From: Fulvitalea axinellae
GTDB lineage: Bacteria > Bacteroidota > Bacteroidia > Cytophagales > Cyclobacteriaceae
Length of the DNA stretch: 45,438 nucleotides
NCBI RefSeq assembly: GCF_036492835.1
Contig: NZ_AP025325.1
Location: 1-45,438, forward strand
Direction of reading: 5' to 3'
Part shown: piece after piece, positions 16,536 through 24,946 of the stretch
Position numbering within the stretch: position 1 is the first letter of the stretch
Layout of the letters: each line of letters begins with the position of its first letter
The notes under the pieces: generated by a model
The model's input: only the letters and a program-made list of their open reading frames with translations
Told to the model about the DNA's origin: nothing
Databases searched by the model: none
Translations under genes and position numbers: made by a program

Positions 16536-17294
16536 TTAACGGGCTGGAACGGAGGCCAGTTCTTCGGCCAGGGCCATGTAGTCGGCGGCGCCGTTGGAGG
16601 TTTTGTCGTAGGTGAAGATGTCGGTCTGGTTGGAGTTTGACTCTTCCAGGGCGACGTTCTTGCGGATGAAGGCTTGGAAGAGGCGCACGCGGCCCTCGGT
16701 GGCTTCGCCGATGTAGTCGATGACGGACTTGTGGATGACGAGGCGCTTTTCGACGAGGGTGAAGACGATGCCTTCGACTTCGAGGTCGGGGTGGATCTCT
16801 TCGCGGACTTGCTCGACGATGCCCATGAGGCGTTGCAGGCCTTTCATGGCGAAGAAGCTGGGGGCGATGGTGATGATGACGGAATCTGAGGCCACCATGC
16901 CGTTTTGGGTGACGATGTTGAGCGAGGGCGGGCAGTCGATCAGGATGTAATCGTAGTTGTCTTTGACGGCGCGCAGGGCTTTGCGCAGGCGTCCGAAGCC
17001 GCCGATCTCGTTGTTGAGGCGCAGTTCGGCGTCGACGAGCTCAAGATCGGAGGGCGCCAGCCAGAGGTTTTCCGATATGGGTACCTGCGGAAGTTCGGCG
17101 CCTTCGAGCAGGGCGTGGACCACTTGCTCTTCGGGCTCTTCGTGGCCGAGGCCTTGGCTGAGGTTGCCTTGCGGATCGAGGTCTACCAAGAGCACTCGGT
17201 TGCCCAGCAGGGCGAGGGCTTTGCCGAGGTTGATGGTGGTGGTGGTCTTGGCCACGCCGCCTTTGTGGTTTATGATGGATATTATTTTCGCCAT
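16536..17294 (-). CDS. parA: ParA-family partition ATPase, 252 aa
   Basis: Walker-type ATPase that positions plasmid copies on the nucleoid. The start at 17294 gives MAKIISIINHKGGVAKTTTT. The deviant Walker A is KGGVAKTT (11-18), followed by VLLVDLDPQGNLSQGL (A') and YDYILIDCPPSLN-like Walker B (IDCPPSL). An in-frame ATG 16 codons upstream lacks the family start and is not used. It has no N-terminal DNA-binding domain (short type Ib/Soj-like). It is transcribed before parB and divergently from the TPR gene. Confidence 0.93.
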   Translation of the reverse strand: MAKIISIINHKGGVAKTTTTINLGKALALLGNRVLLVDLDPQGNLSQGLGHEEPEEQVVHALLEGAELPQVPISENLWLAPSDLELVDAELRLNNEIGGFGRLRKALRAVKDNYDYILIDCPPSLNIVTQNGMVASDSVIITIAPSFFAMKGLQRLMGIVEQVREEIHPDLEVEGIVFTLVEKRLVIHKSVIDYIGEATEGRVRLFQAFIRKNVALEESNSNQTDIFTYDKTSNGAADYMALAEELASVPAR

Positions 17295-17557
17295 GTGGGG
17301 AAGATCGTAAATTTTTGGGAGGGTTGGAAGGGCCGGGCCCACGGAATGCCCGGTAAAAAGGGGTATATTCGCTTAGGGATGATAAAAGGGTAAGTCCGGT
17401 TGGGTATTAGGTACTGAATTGATGGGCTTGAGGCCTTCTTGGGATCGGGATAGGGTGACTATTCTTTAATTGTTCCTTAAGGTTATTTTATTCACCGCCC
17501 GGTGAGGTTTGATTTGATTTTTTGGGAACGGCAAGGGCTATTTTTGACTGTTTTTTT
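17295..17557. other. Divergent intergenic region between parA and the TPR gene
   Basis: It contains the palindromes GGGCCGGGCCC (about 17329-17339) and CCTTAAGG (about 17474-17481), either of which could be a ParB or ParA site. There is no tandem repeat array and no gene. It must hold promoters for both genes; no clear consensus was fixed. Confidence 0.4.
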
Positions 17558-19684
17558 ATGGAAGCTGTAGCGACAAAGGATCATCTGGAAGAGATTAAGG
17601 AGCTGTTTAGGGAAGGGAAGCTGGAAGAGGCGGTGGAGTATGCTGTTGAGATTCCGGTAAGGGACAAGGTCTATCCGAATATTATAAGTTGGGTATCCGA
17701 AGAGAATGAGCGGAAGCCTAGCGCTAAGGGGTATGTTATATTAGCGCTCTCGCTAAACAGAGCAGGGAAGAATGAGGAGTGTATTGAAGTAACGAACCGG
17801 GCGATAGCAATAAATCCAGGGGAGGCAAAGGCTTATCATTTTCGAGGCCATGCCAAATACGACCTCGGGGATAAAGAAGGAGCCATAAAAGATTACGACG
17901 AGGCCATACGGATTGACCCAGAATACATCAATGCGTACAACAACAGGGGCAATGCCAAATACGAGATCGGGGATAAGGAAGGCGCAATAAGGGACTACAG
18001 CGAGGCTATACGGATTGACTCAGAATACGCCTATGCGTACTCCAATAGGGGCTTAGCCAAATCCGGACTCGGGGACAATGAGAGTGCCATAAAGGACTTC
18101 GACGAGGCTATACGAATTGACCCGAAATTCGCCGGAGCGTACTACAACAGGGGCTTAGCTAAATCCGAACTCGGGGACAAAGAGGGTGCCATTAGGGACT
18201 ACAACGAAGCTATACGGATTGACCAGGAATTCGCTGGATCGTACTACAACAGGGGCAACGCCAAATCCGAACTCGGGGACAAAGAGGGCGCCATAAAGGA
18301 CTACTGCGAAGCTATACGCGTTGACAAGGAATACGCCAATGCGTATTTCAACAGGGGCATTGTCAAATACGGATTAGAGGACAAGGAGGGAGCTGTAAAG
18401 GATTATAACGAAGTTATACGCATTGACAAGAAATACGCCAAAGCGTACTTCAACAGGGGCATAGCCAAATACGACCTCGAGGACAAGGAGGGGGCAATAA
18501 GCGACTACAATGAGGTCCTACATATTATCCCGAATAACATTATCCCTTATACAAACAAAGCATCTGTTCAAAAAGACCTCGAGGATTATGAAGGAGCAAG
18601 ATCTACCTATGAGATAGCTTTGGAAAGGGCGGAAATGGATATTTCAAAAAAAGCCGAAATACAGAATGAGATTCGGAACCTGAGTGACTTTATTCAATTC
18701 CCTTCCCTATATGATATCTATACGCAAATAGATTCGGTGAGAGCAAGCCTTGAAATTAATCCTGAGGAAAGTGAGCTTACGCATTACACTGGTTTGGGGA
18801 CAGGCAAGATTATCATTAGTCAGGAAAGTCAAGACAAAGAGGGAAAGAGAATTCGGGGTTCAAAATTACGGATGTCGGAGGGGGCTTTTTTGAACGATAC
18901 TTCGGAGGGGCATAAGCTGTTCGATTTTATTGACAAGGATACGGAATACAGGTTGAGGGGCGAGGGTATGAAGGAGACGTTTCAGCCGAAGCCTTTTATC
19001 GGGAGTTTTGTGCCCGCCAGCAAGCGTGATGACCTTACGCTGTGGCGGATGTACGGAAAGGAACGGCATACGGAGGGTATGGGATGCGCGATTACACTGA
19101 GGCGGGAAGAACTTGAGAAGGCAATCAATGATGCTTTATGTCCGGAAGCGCCACAGGAAAAGCGGGAGGCCTTGGAGGCGAAGCTGATAGATCAGGAGCG
19201 GTTGAAGAAGGAAGTCGGTTTTTATTATGTGGCGTATCTGACTGAGGACGATGGGGTGAGGGTGCCGGGGAACAAGGGTGAGGAAGATAATCTGGAAAAG
19301 CTTTTGGCCGAACTGAAGGGTAGTATATCCGATATTCTGAAGGAGGAGTACGGGGACGAGGAACGCCTGAAGGCGTTGCGGCTGTCACTGGAAAGGAAGC
19401 TGTTGGAGATCGCTTATCTGTTTAAGACTGACCAGTATGTGTATGAGCATGAGATCAGGATGATTTTGACGGGAACGGGGCTAACGAAGGTGGTGGAGAA
19501 GAATGACGGGCAGGGGCCCGGGCGGGTGTATACGGAGCTGGTGAATATACGGCCGTATATTACGAATATCACACTGGGCCCGAAGGTGGACAGGCCGGAG
19601 GAATGGGCTTCGTTTTTTCATTATGATCTGGCTGAGGAGGGGATTAGCGTGGATATTCAGTATTCGGTGTTGCCGTTTAAGTAG
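17558..19684 (+). CDS. TPR protein with C-terminal DUF2971 domain, 708 aa
   Basis: The ATG at 17558 (MEAVATKDHLEEIKELFREG) is preferred to an in-frame TTG 12 codons earlier. A divergent TPR (~60-90) is followed by seven near-identical 34-residue TPRs (NRG-AK-LGDKEGAI-DY-EAIRID type) and a degenerate eighth. From about residue 410, the sequence matches DUF2971 in pattern: LTHYTGLGTGKIII, LRMSEGAFLNDTSEGHKLF, SKRDDLTLWRMYGKE, GFYYVAYLTEDD, YEHEIRMIL and NITLGPKVDRPEEW. DUF2971 proteins have unknown activity and recur in defence islands; TPRs would provide a binding scaffold. No signal peptide, so cytosolic. It stands between parA and the orphan-gene array. Confidence 0.85.
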   Translation: MEAVATKDHLEEIKELFREGKLEEAVEYAVEIPVRDKVYPNIISWVSEENERKPSAKGYVILALSLNRAGKNEECIEVTNRAIAINPGEAKAYHFRGHAKYDLGDKEGAIKDYDEAIRIDPEYINAYNNRGNAKYEIGDKEGAIRDYSEAIRIDSEYAYAYSNRGLAKSGLGDNESAIKDFDEAIRIDPKFAGAYYNRGLAKSELGDKEGAIRDYNEAIRIDQEFAGSYYNRGNAKSELGDKEGAIKDYCEAIRVDKEYANAYFNRGIVKYGLEDKEGAVKDYNEVIRIDKKYAKAYFNRGIAKYDLEDKEGAISDYNEVLHIIPNNIIPYTNKASVQKDLEDYEGARSTYEIALERAEMDISKKAEIQNEIRNLSDFIQFPSLYDIYTQIDSVRASLEINPEESELTHYTGLGTGKIIISQESQDKEGKRIRGSKLRMSEGAFLNDTSEGHKLFDFIDKDTEYRLRGEGMKETFQPKPFIGSFVPASKRDDLTLWRMYGKERHTEGMGCAITLRREELEKAINDALCPEAPQEKREALEAKLIDQERLKKEVGFYYVAYLTEDDGVRVPGNKGEEDNLEKLLAELKGSISDILKEEYGDEERLKALRLSLERKLLEIAYLFKTDQYVYEHEIRMILTGTGLTKVVEKNDGQGPGRVYTELVNIRPYITNITLGPKVDRPEEWASFFHYDLAEEGISVDIQYSVLPFK
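17831..18544 (+). repeat. Seven tandem 102-bp coding repeats (TPR units)
   Basis: Units begin every 102 bp (17831, 17933, 18035 and so on), each encoding one 34-residue TPR. Adjacent units are close in DNA as well as protein (for example the runs around GGGGACAAAGAGGG), which suggests recent unit amplification and possible copy-number variation. Confidence 0.9.
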
Positions 19685-19844
19685 GTTGGGGGTTGTTTGT
19701 TTCACCCGAAAGGATGGGATAAAGCTTAATTTTGACATTATGTGTTTATACACTTTTTGAGACAGTAACAATGAAAAGAATACTAGGTAAAATCGTTGCA
19801 ACTACATTCAGTACTTTACTAATACTAATCGTCATATTTATATC

Positions 19845-21107
19845 CAGGGCTTGTTCATAAAGGTCTATCTATTAAAATATTGGTGAATAGAATTTATATC
19901 TGCTACGATCTCCTCTCGCATTTCATTCATATTTTCACCAGCGTTCCTTTGGATCAAAATATTCATTACAGCAGTCAAAATACATGAAACACTTTGCTGT
20001 ATACCAGAGACAAGGCTCCTTAACCCGTCCTCTCCGAAGTTCGTATCCCTCATATTATTGTTTGCCTCTACGGACCAGTGTCCCCTTACGGCGTTAGGCA
20101 AGTTGTATTGATCAATAAGACCGGTATTTATATTGCTGACGTAGTATGATGTCTCGCTTGATGTTTTTCCTGTTTTAACGACTTTACGGGTACGGTCTAC
20201 CCGTATGAAGCAGCTCATCCCCGTATTCGACCAGCGACGCTCCAAGCATCCCGTTTCCACCGGGTAGGTCCGGTATATTCTTGTTTCGATCCTGCCATGG
20301 CCCTTTTCGACGGTCTTTTTATAATCCAAACATTCTGATCTCCGCTCCATGTCTCGAAGGTCTTCACGGAGTATTTTCTGGTTCCCTTTTATTTGTGAAA
20401 GGTAGACGCCCCGTTTTCCATGGATTCCCTCCAGTAACCCGGAATTATTGTGAAGGGCATCCATCGTATAAGCCGTTCCCGAAAGACCGGATTGAGTTTC
20501 AAAATATTCGTCGACAATACCCCGCTCGGAGTCTTTGGTACCCGAATAGTAGCCTACAACCTTGCTGGTTTTATCTTCTTGCGCGGTAACCAGAACCACG
20601 CTTTCCCCGCGTTTGTCCCCTGAGGATTTGTCGATACTCCCCCGGAGTTCTTTACCGTCAATCGAAAACCATTGAAGAGCTTGCGGATCTATAGTTTCGT
20701 TTGCGTTAAAAGTGGTTTCAGCAACCGCCTTAAGTCCCTGTATATCTGTATCCTTCAGGATTCTTCGGAGTTGAACACGGCTCACACAACACTTACTTTT
20801 ACCACCTGTGAAATCCCGCCAATAATCGTGATCCCTTTTCATTGAGCGGTGAATCTGTGAGAAATTGAGTTTTCCTCCGCTCCTGAATACGGCAAGCATA
20901 AAGCACAGTACGACAAAAGCCAGTTCGTGCTTCTTCCCCTTGGCGTTCCTGTGGTCTACAAGGCTTAGTTGTAACTGGAGGTAGTATTGATTAATTTCGT
21001 TTTTTTGGGAGCTTATCCATCAACCGCAAGTTTGTTTGTGGTAATTCAAAATTGCAATTCATGGTGGTAAGCTCCTATTTTCTCAGACGCTTTATGAACA
21101 GGCCCTG
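19845..21107 (-). mobile_element. ISAs1-family insertion sequence, 1263 bp
   Basis: Ends are CAGGGCTTGTTCATAAAG (left) and CAGGGCCTGTTCATAAAG (right, reverse strand), 17 of 18 identical. Both flanks carry TATTTATATC (19835-19844 and 21108-21117), a 10-bp target duplication in the ISAs1 range. One transposase ORF on the minus strand fills the element. It interrupts a coding sequence. Confidence 0.93.
19865..20899 (-). CDS. ISAs1-family transposase (N-terminus possibly frameshifted)
   Basis: DDE transposase with WFSIDGKELRGSI (first Asp), YTMDALHNNSG (second Asp) and HWSVEANNNMRDTNFGEDG (Glu), the typical H-repeat/ISAs1 signature. From the ATG at 20899 it is 344 aa, shorter than the usual ~370-380. 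The frame stays open ~37 codons further upstream and encodes family-like sequence (SLVDHRNAKGKKHELAFVVL), but has no ATG. The only upstream ATG (21020, MDKLPKK) is in another frame, separated by a run of seven A. A frameshift in that run has probably truncated or inactivated the enzyme. Confidence 0.85.
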   Translation of the reverse strand: MLAVFRSGGKLNFSQIHRSMKRDHDYWRDFTGGKSKCCVSRVQLRRILKDTDIQGLKAVAETTFNANETIDPQALQWFSIDGKELRGSIDKSSGDKRGESVVLVTAQEDKTSKVVGYYSGTKDSERGIVDEYFETQSGLSGTAYTMDALHNNSGLLEGIHGKRGVYLSQIKGNQKILREDLRDMERRSECLDYKKTVEKGHGRIETRIYRTYPVETGCLERRWSNTGMSCFIRVDRTRKVVKTGKTSSETSYYVSNINTGLIDQYNLPNAVRGHWSVEANNNMRDTNFGEDGLRSLVSGIQQSVSCILTAVMNILIQRNAGENMNEMREEIVADINSIHQYFNR

Positions 21108-21695
21108 TATTTATATCTTTATCAGGGATATATATATAGAATATATTACATCTGTTTTGCAAAAAGAAGGGCATGTTGCGTCTTTCAGAATTGTAAATTT
21201 TGAACCTGGCAGATACCACCGGACAAACTATACTTATCGATATTCTGTAAATGGGAAAAATTATGATGTATGGATTGAAGGGCGGTCTAGCTTAGACAAT
21301 AGTATTGGATATGTCGCATACTTGCCTGAATTTCCATCCTACAGTTGTTTAATAAGACGAACATCAAAAACAGATGTCCATGATCTTCAACATGGGGGGG
21401 AATTTAAGTCTTTGTTTGGTGAACTTCATTCTTCAGATTCACACGTTCCCTTTGACAGCATTCCTTATAGTTGGCTAATGAATAGATGGGATATTAAAGG
21501 CACAAGCGATGAGTGATAGATCAGTTCTACTTGACAATAATAAAATCAGCACATCAAGTTTGTAATAACCATGTTTTTTGCGTTTAGGTAATGTTCTTTT
21601 ATACCAGAGACTAAGTTTCACTGCATTTGTCCTAATTCATTATTCAGATAAATGAGGAAACTTCAGTTCGTCAAAAACTAAGAAGCCCCAAAGAA

Positions 21696-22178
21696 ATGGC
21701 TAAACAAAATACGGATAGAAAGAGGGAAGTCATCAAACTTATCTCAACAATAATTTTACTTCTATTAAGCGTAAAATCTTTTGCTCAGGAAGCAGCTACC
21801 TTTTTTGATTCTATATACATTACCGATATCCAGCAAACCTCAAAACTTGGCTTAATTAGAAATTACTCTAATAAAGATGATGGTATAAAATCTAAAGTAT
21901 GGTTTATAGGGCATTGGGAAGATTCTTATAATAATTCTCACAAGGTGTTCACTTCATTCAATATATATGGTAATAAAGGGGTAAGCCGAGTTATTCTTTG
22001 CGGGAACAAAAGAATCATATGTTATCATGCTGACATGCCTGATTACCTTCCCGTTAAAATTATGAATAATAAATTCCTCTTTAATAAAGGGCCAGCCTTT
22101 GAATTAGAATCAACAGAATATCCTTTTTGTACTCCATATGGATGTTTTGAGATGAGTGGCTCAGAATATTATAACTAG
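21696..22178 (+). CDS. Hypothetical secreted or periplasmic protein, 160 aa
   Basis: A basic leader MAKQNTDRKREVIK precedes the hydrophobic stretch LISTIILLLLSVKSFAQEA, a signal peptide with likely cleavage after SFA or SFAQ. The mature part is beta-rich: SKVWFIGHWEDSYNNSH, SRVILCGNKRIICYHAD and TPYGCFEMSGSEYYN, with several Cys. Family not recognised. First intact gene after the ISAs1 insertion, in the run of same-strand small genes; a periplasmic immunity role is possible but unproven. Confidence 0.6.
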   Translation: MAKQNTDRKREVIKLISTIILLLLSVKSFAQEAATFFDSIYITDIQQTSKLGLIRNYSNKDDGIKSKVWFIGHWEDSYNNSHKVFTSFNIYGNKGVSRVILCGNKRIICYHADMPDYLPVKIMNNKFLFNKGPAFELESTEYPFCTPYGCFEMSGSEYYN

Positions 22179-22326
22179 GTGAAAATCCCAGCTCACCCTT
22201 TTCCGGCTTCTTGTTGATTCTTTATAGGAGTAGATATTTTTTTGTACGCAAAAGGAGATTCCAGACAGATTCAAGAAGTGTTGGCAAGGGTAGTAAAGGC
22301 GATAACAACTTTTAATCATCAGGCAT

Positions 22327-22695
22327 ATGAAAAAAAGAAACCGACCTGCGATCATTGCATTTTTAACGATGGCGATCATTTTCCCATTTCTTGTTAGATA
22401 CACCGATAACAAAAGGATGGAGGAGATACGGCGGTATAAATACATGAAATACGATAGGGGTTATTCTTTCACGGTTAGGGATGTTGAGTATGACCGAGGG
22501 TATACTAAGACAATCACAAGCGAAGACGATAGTATCTTGGTTATCTGCACTCCCTTGCGAAACCCCTTTGAGGAGGCCGATTCGGTGACAAAACAGGAGG
22601 GTTCATATAATCTAACTGTTCATCGAGGAACTCAAACATTGAATTATACTCTTCGCAACGAAGATAAAGTGGCGAAAGAGGCTTTGATCGAATAA
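22327..22695 (+). CDS. Small membrane-anchored protein, 122 aa (paralogue of 23494)
   Basis: MKKRNRPAIIAFLTMAIIFP is an uncleaved membrane anchor. It is followed by TDNKRMEEIRRYKYMKYDRG and a small beta domain with VEYDRGYTKTITSEDDSILVICTPLRNPF and SYNLTVHRG. The 23494 product shares the same order of motifs (K-x-YMxY, S-x-DSIL-x-x-CT, DSxxKxxxSYxLTV), so the two arose by an old duplication around the intervening 22733 gene. Function unknown. Confidence 0.7.
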   Translation: MKKRNRPAIIAFLTMAIIFPFLVRYTDNKRMEEIRRYKYMKYDRGYSFTVRDVEYDRGYTKTITSEDDSILVICTPLRNPFEEADSVTKQEGSYNLTVHRGTQTLNYTLRNEDKVAKEALIE

Positions 22696-22732
22696 TAGGA
22701 TTGAGTGTGGTCAATAATTATATATTCGAGTT

Positions 22733-23329
22733 ATGGAGGCCTTAAGGAGCATTATTGATTTACCTAATATTGATGGGTTAAGAAGAAATATGCAGGGGAT
22801 GGCTTTGCTTGACGCTGTGATAATGCCTGAATGGGAGCATCGGTATTTTTCCTTCGACGGTAATTGGTCTAAAGGCGAGATGATGGGGTCTGTAAGGGAT
22901 GGCCTTGGCGCTGAGTGCTTTATTCATTTTACGAAGTTTGGTGCGGTGGGTAAGGTTTTGTCGGGTCCGTCTTTGCCTAATGTCAGTGATATTCCAAAAA
23001 GGATTCCCGAGGGGTTTTCCGGTTTTGTCGATGAGCCCGCGTTTAATGTTTCCGAGGCTTCGTTTTTTTTCTGGAGAAGATACTCGGATGATTATTGGTC
23101 GGTTTATCCGGATAATCTAGATGAATACGATTGGTTGGGTACTCTTAAAAACGGCTGTCTTTCTTACCGGTTATGGGCTGAGTCTTATTATGAAAGATCT
23201 TTTCCGGCTAGGGTAGTGGAAAGTGTCTATAGCGGTCTGAGGGTTACCGAAGGGGATGTAGTCGAGTTGAATCCCGCAATACGCTTAGGTGATCTTCAGG
23301 ATGATATTTGTGGGATATTGGGGGGGTAG
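22733..23329 (+). CDS. Hypothetical protein of an immunity-like family, 198 aa
   Basis: Cytosolic. MPEWEHRYFSFDGNWSKGEM, MGSVRDGLGAECFIHFTKFG, FVDEPAFNVSEASFFFWRR and YRLWAESYYERSFP match, from memory, a recurrent ~200-residue family (RYYSFNSxW / MRNGxGD / EPAF...TFCIWRR / WAExYYER) seen beside polymorphic toxins and of unknown biochemical role. GC content is higher than in its two flanking paralogue genes, so it was probably inserted between them. The start at 22733 is the first in-frame ATG. Confidence 0.7.
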   Translation: MEALRSIIDLPNIDGLRRNMQGMALLDAVIMPEWEHRYFSFDGNWSKGEMMGSVRDGLGAECFIHFTKFGAVGKVLSGPSLPNVSDIPKRIPEGFSGFVDEPAFNVSEASFFFWRRYSDDYWSVYPDNLDEYDWLGTLKNGCLSYRLWAESYYERSFPARVVESVYSGLRVTEGDVVELNPAIRLGDLQDDICGILGG

Positions 23330-23493
23330 GTGTCTTGTGGGAAGATAGGGCATATCCGTGTCTCAAAACGAAAACGGGAACTATCAGTGCTGGTGCTTCA
23401 ATAGGAGTTGGTGTTGCCCAAACATTTTCATAGACCACTGATAAAGGAACGACAAAAGTCCTTAAAAAGTAACTATTTTCAACAACCCAACAT

Positions 23494-23871
23494 ATGAAGG
23501 TCAAAAAGAATATAATTAGCACACTGTTAGCCTTTTTGTCAATAGTCATAAGTTTACCAATCCTCATTCACTTTTCAGACAAAAAGAGAATAAAGAATTT
23601 AAAAAAATATCGATATATGGAATATGAAAATCAATATTCTATAAGGGTTAAAACTGTTTCGTTTGACCACGGATGGATTAAAGTCATCACTTCAAAAAAT
23701 GATAGTATATTGATGGCGTGTACAGTCTCTGGGAATCCTTTACAACAATTTGATTCTATACATAAACCTCAAGACTCATATGATCTAACCGTATTGAGAG
23801 ATGAGAGAAAGATTCGACTTACCCTCGAAGACCCAGCTAAATTGGCTCGTAACGTTGTTGGAAATCAGTAA
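23494..23871 (+). CDS. Small membrane-anchored protein, 125 aa (paralogue of 22327)
   Basis: Membrane anchor IISTLLAFLSIVISLPILIH, then DKKRIKNLKKYRYMEYENQ, SFDHGWIKVITSKNDSILMAC and QDSYDLTVLRDERKIRLTLE. Same length and motif order as the 22327 product, at roughly 35-40% identity by eye. Strongly AT-rich. Function unknown. A degenerate type B element (about 23336-23366) precedes it. Confidence 0.7.
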   Translation: MKVKKNIISTLLAFLSIVISLPILIHFSDKKRIKNLKKYRYMEYENQYSIRVKTVSFDHGWIKVITSKNDSILMACTVSGNPLQQFDSIHKPQDSYDLTVLRDERKIRLTLEDPAKLARNVVGNQ

Positions 23872-23900
23872 TTCCTCTGCTCGACTAAGTTTGTCGTCGG

Positions 23901-23950
23901 ACGTTTCCAGTTGTTTAGCCGGGAACTTACGCTGAGCGCATTGGCCTTTT
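23901..23950 (+). repeat. Cassette-boundary repeat, partial copy W
   Basis: ACGTTTCCAG through TTTAGCCGGGAACTTACGC and GCATTGGCCTTTTA parallels 29742-29790 (copy Y: CGTTTCCGG, CTAGCCGGGAACTTATCCC, GCATTGGCCTTTTA). Only the left half of the repeat is present here. Confidence 0.8.
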
Positions 23951-24000
23951 ATCTGTATAGGAAAGAGGAGCTGATTTTTTAGGGAGATTATCTTGTATTA

Positions 24001-24040
24001 CCATCCTAGTGGGGAGACAGGGCATGCCCGTGTCTGTACG
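24001..24040. repeat. Type B palindromic element, copy B5
   Basis: CCATCCTAGTG leader, GGGAGACAGGGCATGCCC and GTGTCTGTACG. It lies in a gene-free gap between cassettes, ~60 bp before the next start. Confidence 0.88.
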
Positions 24041-24098
24041 TGAGCCTAATTTGGGTGCTAGGTAGTAGTCATACTTTTAAGTAAACCTATACTTGGGA

Positions 24099-24356
24099 AT
24101 GAGATCAAAAATAAAATTTATACTAATCTTTATGGTCAGTTCTCTGGCGATCTACCTTGCAATAATGACGTATTTAGCGTTCAAATTTGCTTTAACGATA
24201 CCTGAAGCGGTGAAGGGTATTATGAATACCAAAGAAAGCTGGAGTAAAAGATCAAACAGTAACACAAACACATTTCCCTCAGATACTCTTTTACTCGATT
24301 CTTTAAACAGTATCAAGTATAATCGCAAGGAGAATGATGGGGATAGTATCCAATAG
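24099..24356 (+). CDS. Small membrane-anchored protein, 85 aa
   Basis: The ATG at 24099 (MRSKIKFILIFMVSSLAIYL) is preferred to a TTG two codons earlier. One N-terminal helix is followed by a short polar tail rich in Ser, Asn and Lys (KESWSKRSNSNTNTF). The tail has no clear fold. Family not recognised. It may be the remnant of a longer cassette gene. Confidence 0.45.
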   Translation: MRSKIKFILIFMVSSLAIYLAIMTYLAFKFALTIPEAVKGIMNTKESWSKRSNSNTNTFPSDTLLLDSLNSIKYNRKENDGDSIQ

Positions 24357-24463
24357 GTCGAGGGAGCATCTTTTAACGTTTTAAAGGGTGTATTGGATTC
24401 CCCAGTAAAGTTATAAAGTCGCATTTCTTTCGGCCAACCTTTTTAAGAAAAACACTTATACGT

Positions 24464-24817
24464 ATGCCTAATGTAGAAGATATTCAGAGTATATTTTTTA
24501 ATAAATTCAATATTGAAAAATTGAAAAAGTTAGCTACTGAAGCGTTAAAAGACCATGCATATGATTATGATTTTTTACAGGAGAATGGATTTAACGATGT
24601 ATCCAAATACAAGGGTGACACAAGGAAATTAGAGATAATATATAGAGGAATTACAATTCATTTTCGTGGAGATCTTATCCAAGGAAAACCTTTTTTCAGA
24701 ATCTTATATTCGATGATTGATCCGGCTACAAAATCGGAGTATTTCAGGTACGACCTAGAGTTTAATAATGAAGGAGATATTCTTGACGACTATTTTTACA
24801 TACCTAGTCTTGACTAG
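24464..24817 (+). CDS. Hypothetical cytosolic protein, 117 aa
   Basis: MPNVEDIQSIFFNKFNIEKL forms an amphipathic helix, then YRGITIHFRGDLIQGKPFFR and KSEYFRYDLEFNNEGDILDD, an alpha/beta layout of immunity-like size. No signal or membrane segment. Acidic C-terminus (DDYFYIPSLD). Family not recognised; an immunity role is an inference from context. Confidence 0.6.
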   Translation: MPNVEDIQSIFFNKFNIEKLKKLATEALKDHAYDYDFLQENGFNDVSKYKGDTRKLEIIYRGITIHFRGDLIQGKPFFRILYSMIDPATKSEYFRYDLEFNNEGDILDDYFYIPSLD

Positions 24818-24946
24818 GGCATTCGCCTAAGTCCAACTGAACCTAAGTGTTGGCTGTTTACGTCCCCTATCTGAAACCTAAGGCTAAGTGTATAGGCCTT
24901 TTAATCGTTAAAAAATGGGCAAAACGGTGTTTAACGAAATATTACT

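Larger units (their letters stand above)
19771..21516 (+). pseudogene. Membrane-anchored protein gene split by the ISAs1-family element
   Basis: The 5' part (19771-19844) encodes MKRILGKIVATTFSTLLILI plus a few residues, a start and membrane helix. The 3' part (from 21108 to the stop at 21514-21516) encodes a polar domain with TYRYSVNGKNYDVWIEG and YSCLIRRTSKTDVHD. Joining the halves at one target-duplication copy leaves them one frame apart, with a TAG 8 codons on, beside the run ATATATATA. So the gene carries a frameshift as well as the IS, or the repeat run slipped. The layout resembles the 13956 protein. Function unknown. Confidence 0.6.

Noticed and set aside
17831-18544. 102-bp tandem repeats as a satellite or CRISPR-like locus
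   Set aside because: They are in frame and encode 34-residue TPR units.
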